Origin: Embleya sp049739465
Lineage (GTDB): Bacteria > Actinomycetota > Actinomycetes > Streptomycetales > Streptomycetaceae
Direction of reading: 5' to 3'
Length of the DNA: 64,000 bases
NCBI RefSeq assembly: GCF_049739465.1
Contig: NZ_JBMHHY010000001.1
Coordinates: forward strand, 1-64,000
Shown: piece by piece, positions 25,757 through 34,594 of the stretch
Layout of the letters: each line of letters opens with the position of its first letter
How positions within the stretch are numbered: the first letter of the stretch is position 1
Made by a program: the position numbers and the translations under genes
Notes under the pieces: generated by a model
Database searches by the model: none
The model's input: only the letters and a program-made list of their open reading frames with translations
Told to the model about the DNA's origin: nothing

Positions 25757-27169
25757 GTGAAGAGCGCCGTCGAGACGCTGAACCCGACCCGGGTTCGGCT
25801 CACCGTCGAGGTTCCCTCCGAGGAGCTGAAGCCCAGCCTCGACGCGGCGTACAAGAAGATCGGCAAGCAGGTGACGGTCCCGGGCTTCCGTAAGGGCAAG
25901 ATCCCTGCGCGCATCATCGACCAGCGCTTCGGCCGCGAGGCCGTCTTCGTCGAGGCGTTCGATGACATCCTCTCCACGTCGTACGGCAAGGCCGTCGAGG
26001 AGAACGAGCTGCGCGTCCTGGGCCAGCCCGAGGTCACCGAGGTCACCGACGTGACCGAGCTGGCCGGCGGCGCCGATCTGAAGTTCACCGCAGAGGTCGA
26101 CACCCGTCCCGAGATCGAGCTGCCGGACTACTCCGGCATCGAGGTCGAGGTCGATGACATCACCGTCACCGACGAGGACGTCGCCGAGAAGATCGAAGAG
26201 CTGCGTGACCGCTTCGGTGCGCTGAACACCGTCGAGCGCGCCGCGGCCGAGGGCGACACCGTCGTCATCGACATCGAGGCCAAGGTCGACGGCGAGGTCC
26301 TGGAGGACGGCGTCGCCAAGGCGATGTCGTACCAGATCGGTGGCGACACGATGTTGGACGGCCTCGACGCCGCCGTCATCGGCGCGTCGGCCGGCGAGAC
26401 CAAGACCTTCGACACCGAGCTCCAGGGTGGCAGCGCCGCGGGCTCGACCGCCGCGGTGTCGGTCCTGGTGACCACCGTCAAGGCCAAGGAGCTCCCCGAG
26501 CTCGACGACGACTTCGCCCAGCTGGCCAGCGAGTTCGACACGCTGGACGAGCTGAAGGCGGACCTGCGCGAGAAGCTCGACCACCAGAAGCTGCACGACC
26601 AGCAGAACGAGGGTCGGGACAAGGTTCTGGAGGCCCTCCTCGAGCAGATCGAGGTGCCGCTGCCGGAGAGCATCGTCACCGAGGAGATCGAGCAGCGTCG
26701 CGGTCAGCTCGAGCAGCAGCTCGGCATGATGGGCATGGACCTGGCCAAGTGGCTGGAGATCCAGGGCCAGACCGCCGAGGAGTACGAGGCCGAGCTCCAG
26801 GACAGCGTCCGCAAGGGCATGCGCGCCCAGTTCGTGCTCGACGAGGTGGTCAAGAAGGAGCAGCTCTCCGTCAACCAGGAAGAGCTGACCCAGCACCTCA
26901 TCCAGCGCGCGCAGCAGTCCGGCATGAGCCCGGACCAGTTCGCCCAGCAGGTCATGCAGTCCGGCTACGTGCCGGTCCTGGTCGGCGAGGTCGCGCGCGG
27001 CAAGGCGCTCGAGGTCATCGCCAAGGGTGCCAAGGCCAAGGACGCGTCCGGCAACGAGGTCAGCCTCGGCGTCGACCTGCACGCGGACGACCACGAGGGC
27101 CACGACCACGCGGAGGCCGAAGCAGCCCCGGCTGCGGACGAGGCCACGGAGGAGAAGGCCGAGGCCTGA
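25757..27169 (+). CDS. tig: trigger factor
   Basis: This is the ribosome-associated chaperone with peptidyl-prolyl isomerase activity that receives nascent chains at the exit tunnel. The 470-residue protein has the ribosome-binding signature GFRKGK at 43-48, a middle FKBP-like domain (AAEGDTVVIDIEAKVDGEVL) and a helical C-terminal domain. It ends in an acidic, His-containing tail (HADDHEGHDHAEAEA). The GTG start (VKSAVETLNPTRV) is preceded by AAGGAG. It stands upstream of clpP1-clpP2-clpX, as in many bacteria, and ends at a strong hairpin. Confidence 0.97.
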   Translation: MKSAVETLNPTRVRLTVEVPSEELKPSLDAAYKKIGKQVTVPGFRKGKIPARIIDQRFGREAVFVEAFDDILSTSYGKAVEENELRVLGQPEVTEVTDVTELAGGADLKFTAEVDTRPEIELPDYSGIEVEVDDITVTDEDVAEKIEELRDRFGALNTVERAAAEGDTVVIDIEAKVDGEVLEDGVAKAMSYQIGGDTMLDGLDAAVIGASAGETKTFDTELQGGSAAGSTAAVSVLVTTVKAKELPELDDDFAQLASEFDTLDELKADLREKLDHQKLHDQQNEGRDKVLEALLEQIEVPLPESIVTEEIEQRRGQLEQQLGMMGMDLAKWLEIQGQTAEEYEAELQDSVRKGMRAQFVLDEVVKKEQLSVNQEELTQHLIQRAQQSGMSPDQFAQQVMQSGYVPVLVGEVARGKALEVIAKGAKAKDASGNEVSLGVDLHADDHEGHDHAEAEAAPAADEATEEKAEA

Positions 27170-27221
27170 TCCCCCGCAACACCGGCGACACCCGCAATAC
27201 CGGCGACACCCGCAACACCCC

Positions 27222-27266
27222 ACAACCGGGCCCGGCCCCGCTTCGGCGGCGACCGGGCCCGGTTGT
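27222..27266 (+). terminator. tig terminator
   Basis: Perfect 14-bp arms ACAACCGGGCCCGG and complement with a 17-base loop lie about 50 bp after the tig stop. Confidence 0.9.
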
Positions 27267-27297
27267 GTGTCGGGACGCTCGGACATCCATCCCTAAG

Positions 27298-27441
27298 CCG
27301 CGGACCCGCGATGCCGCGGACCCGCGATGCCGCGGACCCGCGATGCCGCGGACCCGCGATGCCCCGGACCCGCGATGCCCCGGACCCGCGAAGCCCCGGA
27401 CCCGCCACGCCCCGGACCCGCCACGCCCCGGACCCGCCACG
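27298..27441. repeat. 16-bp tandem repeat, nine copies
   Basis: Four copies of CCGCGGACCCGCGATG are followed by five variants beginning CCCCGGACCCGC. They are in exact 16-bp register over 144 bp, just past the tig terminator. Each early unit contains the palindrome CGCGGACCCGCG with one mismatch. Confidence 0.92.
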
Positions 27442-27920
27442 CCCCAAAGCCCCAAACCCGCAGGGCCTCATGCCACCGAGGCCCCAAACCCCCGAACCCG
27501 CGACGCCCCGACCACCAGGCACTCCGACCACCCGCCCCCCGCCGCCCGGGCACGCGCGTATGCGCGCCGAGCCTCCCGCCGGATGCCCGCCGGACGCCCG
27601 CCCCCTCCCGGCCGTCCCCCGACGACCTCCAGGCCACCCCGAGCAAGCCTCCGCCACGCCTCCGCCGCGCCTCCGCCACAGCTCCACCGCGCCTCCGCCC
27701 CCTCCACCCCCGTCGCCCGACCCGCGCGCGATTACCCCGATGGCCGGTTGATATCGGCCTGCTGCGCTCTGGGCGAACAGTCCTGAGTCTGGGATGGCCT
27801 GCGCCGATCCGCGCGTTAGGGTCGCTGTACGAAGGGGGTCACCCGCCATGAATGCAGGTGTCTCCCGAGGTCGACTTCGTGACGGCTCGGGATTGCCGTC
27901 GGAAACGAGCAGGTGGATAC
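27442..27920. other. intergenic region upstream of clpP1
   Basis: Cytosine-rich degenerate sequence continues the repeat composition to about 27750, without a supported gene. The final 150 bp should contain the clpP1 promoter; I could not identify its elements with confidence. Confidence 0.5.
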
Positions 27921-28562
27921 GTGACGAATCCGCAGATCGTGACTCCGGGGCTCGCGGTGCCCACTTCGCGTGCATCTCAGCCGGGTGGGATGGGGCTCGA
28001 CGACCAGGTCTACAACCGGTTGCTGCGCGAGCGGATCATTTTCCTCGGCTCGGTGGTCGAGGACCAGATCGCCAACGCGATCTCCGCCCAGCTCCTGTTG
28101 CTGAACGCGGAGGACCCGGAAAAGGACATCTGGCTCTACGTCAACTCGCCCGGTGGCTCCATCACCGCCGGCATGGCGATCTACGACACGATGCAGTGGA
28201 TCAGCAACGATGTCGCGACCGTCGCGATGGGCCTGGCCGCCTCCATGGGCCAGTTCCTGTTGACCGCCGGAGCCCCCGGCAAGCGCATCGCGCTGGCCAA
28301 CTCCGAGATTCTGATGCACCAGCCGTCCGCCGGCCTCGGCGGTTCGGCGTCGGACATCAAGATCCAGGCCGAGCAGTTGCTGCGCACCAAGCGCAAGATG
28401 ACTCGCCTGATCGCACACCACTCCGGGCAGAGCCCCGAGAAGATCGAGCACGACTCGGACCGCGACCGCTGGTTCTCCGCCGAGGAGGCCAAGGAATACG
28501 GCTTGGTGGACCACGTGGTTCGCAGTGCGGCCGAGGTTCCCAACACCGGCAGCACCAGCTGA
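27921..28562 (+). CDS. clpP1: ATP-dependent Clp protease proteolytic subunit ClpP1
   Basis: A self-compartmentalised serine protease subunit that degrades unfolded and tagged proteins with ClpX or ClpC. The 213-residue protein has catalytic Ser108 in GLAASMG, His133 in LMHQPSAG and Asp182 in DSDRDRW. The GTG start (VTNPQIVTPG) is chosen because AGGTGG precedes it and actinomycete ClpP1 begins shortly before the DQVYNRLL block. The frame stays open upstream to 27852. It is followed by clpP2 after 75 bp; actinomycete ClpP1 and ClpP2 usually form a mixed tetradecamer. Confidence 0.96.
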   Translation: MTNPQIVTPGLAVPTSRASQPGGMGLDDQVYNRLLRERIIFLGSVVEDQIANAISAQLLLLNAEDPEKDIWLYVNSPGGSITAGMAIYDTMQWISNDVATVAMGLAASMGQFLLTAGAPGKRIALANSEILMHQPSAGLGGSASDIKIQAEQLLRTKRKMTRLIAHHSGQSPEKIEHDSDRDRWFSAEEAKEYGLVDHVVRSAAEVPNTGSTS

Positions 28563-28637
28563 TATCGACGACCGAGCCCGCGTTCGGTCGTCCGGATCAC
28601 CGAGTCGAGTCCGCAGTCCCGGAGGGCTGAGATTTCC

Positions 28638-29300
28638 ATGAATGACAACCTGTTCCACCGGCCCGAGGGCCTGGCATCGAGGGCCTCGCGCAGCGCCGAG
28701 AGCCGTTACGTACTCCCGCACTTCGTCGAGCGCACCTCGCAGGGCGTGCGCGAGTACGACCCCTACGCGAAGCTCTTCGAGGAGCGCATCATCTTCCTGG
28801 GCGTCCAGGTCGACGACGCCTCCGCGAACGACGTGATGGCGCAGCTCCTGACGCTCGAGTCGATGGACCCCGATCGAGACATCTCGATGTACATCAACTC
28901 GCCCGGCGGGTCCTTCACCGCGTTGACCGCGATCTACGACACGATGCAGTTCGTGCGTCCCGACATCCAGACGGTGTGCATGGGCCAGGCGGCCTCCGCC
29001 GCCGCCGTTCTGCTCGCCGCGGGAACTCCGGGCAAGCGAATGGCGCTGCCGAACTCCCGCATCCTCATCCACCAGCCGTACAGTGAAACCGGGCGCGCGC
29101 AAGTCAGCGACCTGGAGATCCAGGCTCGTGAGATCCAGCGCATGCGCACCATGCTGGAGACGATGCTCGCGAAGCACAGCACCAGGCCGATCGAGCAGGT
29201 TCGCGACGACATCGAGCGCGACAAGATTCTGACCGCCGAAGAGGCGCTCGCATACGGCCTCATCGACGAGATCACCGCACCTCGGAAGGTCGTCGGCTAG
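28638..29300 (+). CDS. clpP2: ATP-dependent Clp protease proteolytic subunit ClpP2
   Basis: The second ClpP paralogue, 220 residues. Catalytic Ser120 lies in GQAASAAAV, His145 in LIHQPYSE and Asp195 in IERDKIL. An N-terminal extension of about 30 residues (to YVLPHFVERT) precedes the core and is typical of actinomycete ClpP2. The start ATG follows GGAGGG. It probably shares a transcript with clpP1; a hairpin separates it from clpX. Confidence 0.96.
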   Translation: MNDNLFHRPEGLASRASRSAESRYVLPHFVERTSQGVREYDPYAKLFEERIIFLGVQVDDASANDVMAQLLTLESMDPDRDISMYINSPGGSFTALTAIYDTMQFVRPDIQTVCMGQAASAAAVLLAAGTPGKRMALPNSRILIHQPYSETGRAQVSDLEIQAREIQRMRTMLETMLAKHSTRPIEQVRDDIERDKILTAEEALAYGLIDEITAPRKVVG

Positions 29301-29309
29301 TGCCCCCGC

Positions 29310-29335
29310 CCGGTCGGCGGCTTGCCGCCGACCGG
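29310..29335 (+). terminator. hairpin between clpP2 and clpX
   Basis: Perfect 11-bp arms CCGGTCGGCGG and complement around a CTTG loop begin 10 bp after the clpP2 stop. They probably separate or attenuate the clpX transcript. Confidence 0.75.
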
Positions 29336-29452
29336 ACAACGGTTACCGGTTGATGGTCAAAACCGGGGGATCGGAGATTCCGGCGGGGTACCGTCGAAAG
29401 ACCAGGCACCAGGTCCGGTACATCCGGGGCCCAGGCGAAGGAGATGCACCTC

Positions 29453-30733
29453 GTGGCACGCATCGGTGACGGTGGCGACCTGCTCAAGTGCTCGTTCTGC
29501 GGAAAGAGCCAGAAGCAGGTGAAGAAGCTCATTGCCGGTCCGGGTGTCTACATCTGCGACGAGTGCATCGACCTGTGCAACGAGATCATCGAGGAGGAGC
29601 TCTCCGAGTCCTCCGAGTTGAAGTTCGAGGAGCTTCCCAAGCCACGGGAGATCTACGAGTTCCTCGACGGCTACGTGGTCGGGCAGGAAGTCGCCAAGAA
29701 GGCGCTCTCGGTAGCGGTGTACAACCACTACAAGCGGGTCCAGGCCGGCGAGTCCGCCAAGGCCTCCCGTGACGACGGTGTCGAGCTGGCCAAGTCGAAC
29801 ATCCTGCTGCTCGGCCCGACCGGCTGCGGCAAGACGCTGTTGGCGCAGACCCTGGCGCGGATGCTCAACGTGCCGTTCGCGATCGCCGACGCCACCGCGC
29901 TGACCGAGGCGGGCTACGTCGGCGAGGACGTCGAGAACATCCTGCTGAAGCTGATCCAGGCGGCCGACTACGACGTCAAGAAGGCCGAGACCGGGATCAT
30001 CTACATCGACGAGGTGGACAAGATCGCTCGCAAGAGCGAGAACCCGTCGATCACGCGGGACGTGTCCGGCGAGGGTGTCCAGCAGGCGCTGCTGAAGATC
30101 ATCGAGGGCACCACCGCGAGTGTGCCGCCGCAGGGCGGGCGCAAGCACCCGCATCAGGAGTTCATCCAGATCGACACGACGAACGTGCTGTTCATCGTGG
30201 GCGGCGCGTTCGCCGGTCTGGAGAAGATCATCGAGGGCCGGGTCGGCCGCAAGGGCATCGGCTTCGGCGCGCAGATCCGCTCCAAGCGCGATGTGGAGAG
30301 CGCCGACTCGTTCGCCGACGTGATGCCCGAGGACCTGCTCAAGTTCGGCATGATCCCCGAGTTCATCGGCCGGCTCCCGGTGCTCACCTCGGTGCACAAC
30401 CTGGACCGCGAGGCGCTCATCCAGATCCTCACCGAGCCCAAGAACGCGCTGGTGAAGCAGTATCGCCGGCTGTTCGAACTGGACGGCGTGGAGCTGGACT
30501 TCGAGATGGAGGCGCTGGAGGCGATCGCCGATCAGGCGATCATGCGCGGCACCGGCGCGCGTGGCCTGCGGGCGATCCTCGAAGAGGTGCTCCAGTCGGT
30601 GATGTACGAGGTGCCGTCCCGCAAGGACGTGGCCCGCGTCGTGGTCACCGACCAGGTGGTGCTCAAGCACGTCAACCCCACGCTCGTCCCGCGCGACGTG
30701 GTCAAGCGCGAACGGCGCGACAAGAGCGCCTGA
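29453..30733 (+). CDS. clpX: ATP-dependent Clp protease ATPase subunit ClpX
   Basis: An AAA+ unfoldase that selects substrates and feeds them to ClpP. The 426-residue protein begins VARIGDGGDLLKCSFCGK, with zinc ligands Cys13, Cys16, Cys35 and Cys38. Walker A is GPTGCGKT (121-128), Walker B is IIYIDEVDK, and GYVGEDVEN contains the pore-loop Tyr-Val. IPEFIGRLP and GTGARGLRAI are sensor regions. The GTG start has GGAG at good spacing; an ATG nine bases upstream abuts that site and is less likely. Confidence 0.97.
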   Translation: MARIGDGGDLLKCSFCGKSQKQVKKLIAGPGVYICDECIDLCNEIIEEELSESSELKFEELPKPREIYEFLDGYVVGQEVAKKALSVAVYNHYKRVQAGESAKASRDDGVELAKSNILLLGPTGCGKTLLAQTLARMLNVPFAIADATALTEAGYVGEDVENILLKLIQAADYDVKKAETGIIYIDEVDKIARKSENPSITRDVSGEGVQQALLKIIEGTTASVPPQGGRKHPHQEFIQIDTTNVLFIVGGAFAGLEKIIEGRVGRKGIGFGAQIRSKRDVESADSFADVMPEDLLKFGMIPEFIGRLPVLTSVHNLDREALIQILTEPKNALVKQYRRLFELDGVELDFEMEALEAIADQAIMRGTGARGLRAILEEVLQSVMYEVPSRKDVARVVVTDQVVLKHVNPTLVPRDVVKRERRDKSA

Positions 30734-30790
30734 CCCGGGTGCCCGACCCGGGCACCACCGGCCGACCCGGCGGAACCACCGGCCGACCCG

Positions 30791-31444
30791 CTACCGCGCA
30801 CTGCCCGCGTACACGTTCGCGATCACCAACCGGGCATGCGCGGCTCCGGCCCCGTCGCTGACGTAGACCAGGTCGTGGCCGTCGCCCCACAGGCACGTCG
30901 CGGTGGTCGGGCCGGGCCAGCAGCGCAGCAGCCCCGGCGGGCCCGGTACGGCCGGATCCTCGGCCACCGCGACCGCCGGGACGAAGTCCCGGACGTAGTC
31001 CGCCGGCGCCGTTTCCCGCCCGCCGGCCAGCGTCAACAACACCGTCTCGCCGATCAGCGCGCCGCCGAACACCTCGGTCCGCACATCGGCGAAGGTCCGC
31101 CCGAGCGTCGCGGTCAACTCGGCCACCGGCGCGGGCAACGCGGCCCGGGCCACCGGCTGCCGACCCTCGATCGTGCCCGGCATCACCAGCGGCCCGGCGG
31201 CACGCGTGCTCGGCGGCGCGGTCGGCAACCCGCGCGGCCGGTGGGTCCCACCGCCGCCGGAGTCGAGCAGCATGACCACGATCACCACCGCGGCCACCAC
31301 GACCGTGACGCTGCCCAGGACGCCGACCACCAGGGCGGCCCGCTCCCGTCCGCGGCCGGCCGCCGGCGGCCCACCCGACGGCCCGGTCGGATACCCGGCC
31401 CCATCCGTTCCGGGCCCCGGCCACCCGCCGTACCCCTCGCTCAT
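30791..31444 (-). CDS. single-pass membrane protein of unknown function
   Basis: A 217-residue protein. It has a Gly/Pro-rich cytoplasmic N-terminus (MSEGYGGWPGPGTDG), one transmembrane helix (ALVVGVLGSVTVVVAAVVIVVMLL, about residues 37-60), a short Gly/Pro linker and an extracellular domain. That domain includes FADVRTEVFGGALIGE and two cysteines (LLRCWPG, TCLWGDGHD) that may form a disulfide. GGTGGGG lies before the ATG. It is convergent with clpX. The topology resembles many actinomycete envelope proteins; I do not recognise the family. Confidence 0.72.
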   Translation of the reverse strand: MSEGYGGWPGPGTDGAGYPTGPSGGPPAAGRGRERAALVVGVLGSVTVVVAAVVIVVMLLDSGGGGTHRPRGLPTAPPSTRAAGPLVMPGTIEGRQPVARAALPAPVAELTATLGRTFADVRTEVFGGALIGETVLLTLAGGRETAPADYVRDFVPAVAVAEDPAVPGPPGLLRCWPGPTTATCLWGDGHDLVYVSDGAGAAHARLVIANVYAGSAR

Positions 31445-31853
31445 CGCCCCACCACCCGTGGCTCGTCGGCACCCGGTACAACGACCGTACGACCACGAGG
31501 CGACGCCCGAACCACCCTTCGACCACCCGCCTCGCGGCGTCCCACCGCGCCGAATCCACGCGCACCGCGGCGCACCGTACGGCGGCCCGATCCGCCGACG
31601 GACGGGGGAAGCAGCCCACCACCCCCGCGCACCGGTCCGCTCGGCCACCGCTCGACCCCGGCGAACCGGGCCCGCCCGCCGACCCGCCGGCCGGCCACGA
31701 GCCGATCGCCCCCACGCGCCGGTGCCGACATGGATGACCCGTCCGAGACCCGCCCACCGTGCCCGCGCCCGGACCGCCACCCCCTGTCCGCGCTCCGCGC
31801 ATGGTTGCCCCGGCGCGTCGAAGGCGCCCACGTGCCTTCCGTAGACTGGGGCG
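31445..31853. promoter_or_regulatory. divergent intergenic region with valS promoter
   Basis: No gene is supported in these 409 bp. TAGACT at 31842-31847 lies exactly six bases before the valS GTG, with no ribosome-binding site between, which fits a -10 element for a leaderless transcript. I looked for a T-box and saw none. Confidence 0.55.
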
Positions 31854-34487
31854 GTGACCGAGAACACCATCCCCGCAGCCGCTGCCGCCGAGCAGCCGCA
31901 GGCCCTTCCCTCCCAGTACACCCCCGCCGAGGTAGAGGGGAAGCTGTACGAGCGCTGGGTAGCCGCGGGTTGGTTCGAGGCCGACGCCAAGAGCGACAAG
32001 CCGCCGTACACGATCGTCATCCCGCCGCCCAACGTCACCGGCCAACTGCACCTGGGCCACGCGTTCCAGCACACGCTGATGGACGCGCTCACCCGCCGCA
32101 AGCGCATGCAGGGCTTCGAGGCGCTGTGGCTGCCCGGCATGGACCACGCCGGCATCGCCACGCAGAACGTGGTCGAGCGCGAGCTGGCCAAGGAGGGCAA
32201 GTCGCGCCACGACCTGGGCCGTGACGAGTTCGTGCACCGGGTCTGGCAGTGGAAGGAAGAGTACGGCGGGAAGATCCTCGGCCAGATGCGCCGGCTCGGC
32301 GACGGCGTGGACTGGTCGCGCGAGCGGTTCACCATGGACGAGGGCCTGTCCCAGGCCGTCCAGACCATCTTCAAGCGGCTCTACGACGACGAGTTGATCT
32401 ACCGCGCCGAGCGGATCATCAACTGGTGTCCGCGCTGCCTGACCGCGATCTCGGACATCGAGGTCGAGCACCAGGACGACGACGGCGAGTTGGTCTCGAT
32501 CCGCTACGGCGACGGCGAGAACTCGATCGTGGTGGCCACCACGCGCGCCGAGACGATGCTCGGCGACACCGCCGTGGCGGTGCATCCGAGCGACGAGCGC
32601 TACGCGCACCTGGTCGGCACCGAGATCGAACTGCCGCTCACCGGGCGGCGGATCCCGATCATCGCGGACGAGCACGTGGACCCCGAGTTCGGCACCGGCG
32701 CGGTCAAGGTGACCCCGGCGCACGACCCGAACGACTTCGAGATCGGCCGCCGGCACGACCTGCCGATGCCGACGATCATGAACGAGCGCGCGATCGTCAC
32801 GGTGCACGGCCCGTTCGAGGGCCTGGACCGCTACGAGGCACGCTTCGCGATCGTCGCCGCGCTGCGCGAGCAGGGCCGGATCGTCGCCGAGAAGCGCCCG
32901 TACGTGCACGCCGTCGGGCACTGCTCGCGGTGCAAGACCACGGTCGAGCCGCGGCTTTCCATGCAGTGGTGGGTCCGGGTCGAGCCGCTGGCCAAGGCGG
33001 CCGGCGACGCGGTGCGCGACGGGCGCGTGGCGATCCACCCGCAGGAGCTGGCCGGGCGCTACTTCGGCTGGGTCGACAACATGCACGACTGGTGCATCTC
33101 GCGCCAGCTGTGGTGGGGCCACCGGATCCCGGTCTGGTACGGCCCGAACGGCGAGACGGTCTGCGTGGGACCGAACGACGAGGCGCCCACCGGCGAGGGC
33201 TGGACGCAGGACAGCGACGTGCTCGACACGTGGTTCTCCTCCGCGCTGTGGCCCTTCTCCACTCTGGGCTGGCCGGAACAGACCGCCGATCTGGCCAAGT
33301 TCTATCCCACCGACGTACTGCTGACCGGGCACGACATCATCTTCTTCTGGGTCGCCCGGATGATGATGTTCGGGCTCTACGCGATGGACGGACAGGCGCC
33401 GTTCCACACCATCACGCTCACCGGCCTGGTCCGCGACCAGTTCGGCAAGAAGATGTCCAAGTCGTTCGGCAATGTGGTCGACCCGATCGACTGGATGGAC
33501 GCCTACGGCACCGACGCGCTGCGCTTCACCCTTGCCCGCGGCGCCAACCCCGGCACCGATGTGCCGATCGGCGAGGACTGGGTCCAGGGCTCGCGCAACT
33601 TCTGCAACAAGATCTGGAACGCCACCCGGTTCGCGCTCATGAACGGCGCCACCGTGGACGGCCCGATGCCCGCCGCCGAACAACTCTCCGCGACCGACCG
33701 CTGGATCCTGTCCCGCCTCGACGCGGTGGTCGCCGAGGTGGACGCGTACTACGAGGACTACCAGTTCGCCAAGCTCTCCGACACGCTGTTCCACTTCGCC
33801 TGGGACGAGGTCTTCGACTGGTACGTCGAGCTGGCCAAGCTGCCGCTGGGCGGCGACGACGAGGCCGCCGCGCAGGCCACCCGGCGTGTCCTCGGCCACG
33901 TGCTCGACGTGACCCTGCGGCTGCTGCACCCGATCGTGCCGTTCGTCACCGAGGAGTTGTGGACCACGCTCACCGGCGGCGAGTCGCTGGTGCCGGCCGC
34001 GTGGCCGACCCCGGGCGGGTTCGCCGACCCGGCCGCCGAGGCCGAGATCACCACGCTCCAGCAGGTGATCACCGAGGTCCGCCGGTTCCGCTCGGACCAG
34101 GGCCTCAAGCCCGGCCAGCGGGTGCCGGCCAACATCTCCCTCGCGGGCACCACGATCGCCGCGCACGAGGCGGCGCTTCGGCAACTGGCCCGCTGTACGC
34201 CGGCCGGCGAGGGCTTCACCGCGACCACGTCCTTCCCGGTCGCGGGTGCCGTGATCGAACTGGACCTGTCCGGCGCGATCGACTTCGCCGCCGAGCGCAA
34301 GCGGCTGTCCAAGGACCTGGCCGAGGCGGAGAAGGTCCGCGACGTGAACACGAAGAAGCTCGGCAACGCGGGCTTCCTGGCCAAGGCCGCGGCCGACGTG
34401 GTGGACAAGGTCCGGGAGAAGCTGGCCGGCGCCGAGGCCGACATCGAGCGGATCACCGGTCAACTGGACCGGCTGCCCACGAGCTGA
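31854..34487 (+). CDS. valS: valyl-tRNA synthetase
   Basis: A class I aminoacyl-tRNA synthetase that charges tRNA-Val and edits threonine. The 877-residue protein has the HIGH motif as HLGH (66-69) in PPNVTGQLHLGH, an editing domain (VATTRAETMLGDTAVAVHP), KMSKS at 533-537, an anticodon-binding domain and a C-terminal coiled coil (DFAAERKRLSKDLAEAEKVR). The start is the GTG of VTENTIP, immediately preceded by a -10-like hexamer. folC follows after about 100 bp. Confidence 0.97.
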   Translation: MTENTIPAAAAAEQPQALPSQYTPAEVEGKLYERWVAAGWFEADAKSDKPPYTIVIPPPNVTGQLHLGHAFQHTLMDALTRRKRMQGFEALWLPGMDHAGIATQNVVERELAKEGKSRHDLGRDEFVHRVWQWKEEYGGKILGQMRRLGDGVDWSRERFTMDEGLSQAVQTIFKRLYDDELIYRAERIINWCPRCLTAISDIEVEHQDDDGELVSIRYGDGENSIVVATTRAETMLGDTAVAVHPSDERYAHLVGTEIELPLTGRRIPIIADEHVDPEFGTGAVKVTPAHDPNDFEIGRRHDLPMPTIMNERAIVTVHGPFEGLDRYEARFAIVAALREQGRIVAEKRPYVHAVGHCSRCKTTVEPRLSMQWWVRVEPLAKAAGDAVRDGRVAIHPQELAGRYFGWVDNMHDWCISRQLWWGHRIPVWYGPNGETVCVGPNDEAPTGEGWTQDSDVLDTWFSSALWPFSTLGWPEQTADLAKFYPTDVLLTGHDIIFFWVARMMMFGLYAMDGQAPFHTITLTGLVRDQFGKKMSKSFGNVVDPIDWMDAYGTDALRFTLARGANPGTDVPIGEDWVQGSRNFCNKIWNATRFALMNGATVDGPMPAAEQLSATDRWILSRLDAVVAEVDAYYEDYQFAKLSDTLFHFAWDEVFDWYVELAKLPLGGDDEAAAQATRRVLGHVLDVTLRLLHPIVPFVTEELWTTLTGGESLVPAAWPTPGGFADPAAEAEITTLQQVITEVRRFRSDQGLKPGQRVPANISLAGTTIAAHEAALRQLARCTPAGEGFTATTSFPVAGAVIELDLSGAIDFAAERKRLSKDLAEAEKVRDVNTKKLGNAGFLAKAAADVVDKVREKLAGAEADIERITGQLDRLPTS

Positions 34488-34594
34488 CCCGGCTGGCCGC
34501 GCGGCCCGGGCACACCCGCCCGGGCCGCCCGGCCGACCGGCGAGCCGACACCTCCGGCTCGGCACCAAGACCCCGCAGAACCCGATCGGAACCG

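Noticed and set aside
31445..31853. T-box leader upstream of valS
   Set aside because: No T-box consensus or specifier stem seen; a -10 box sits six bases from the start, leaving no leader.
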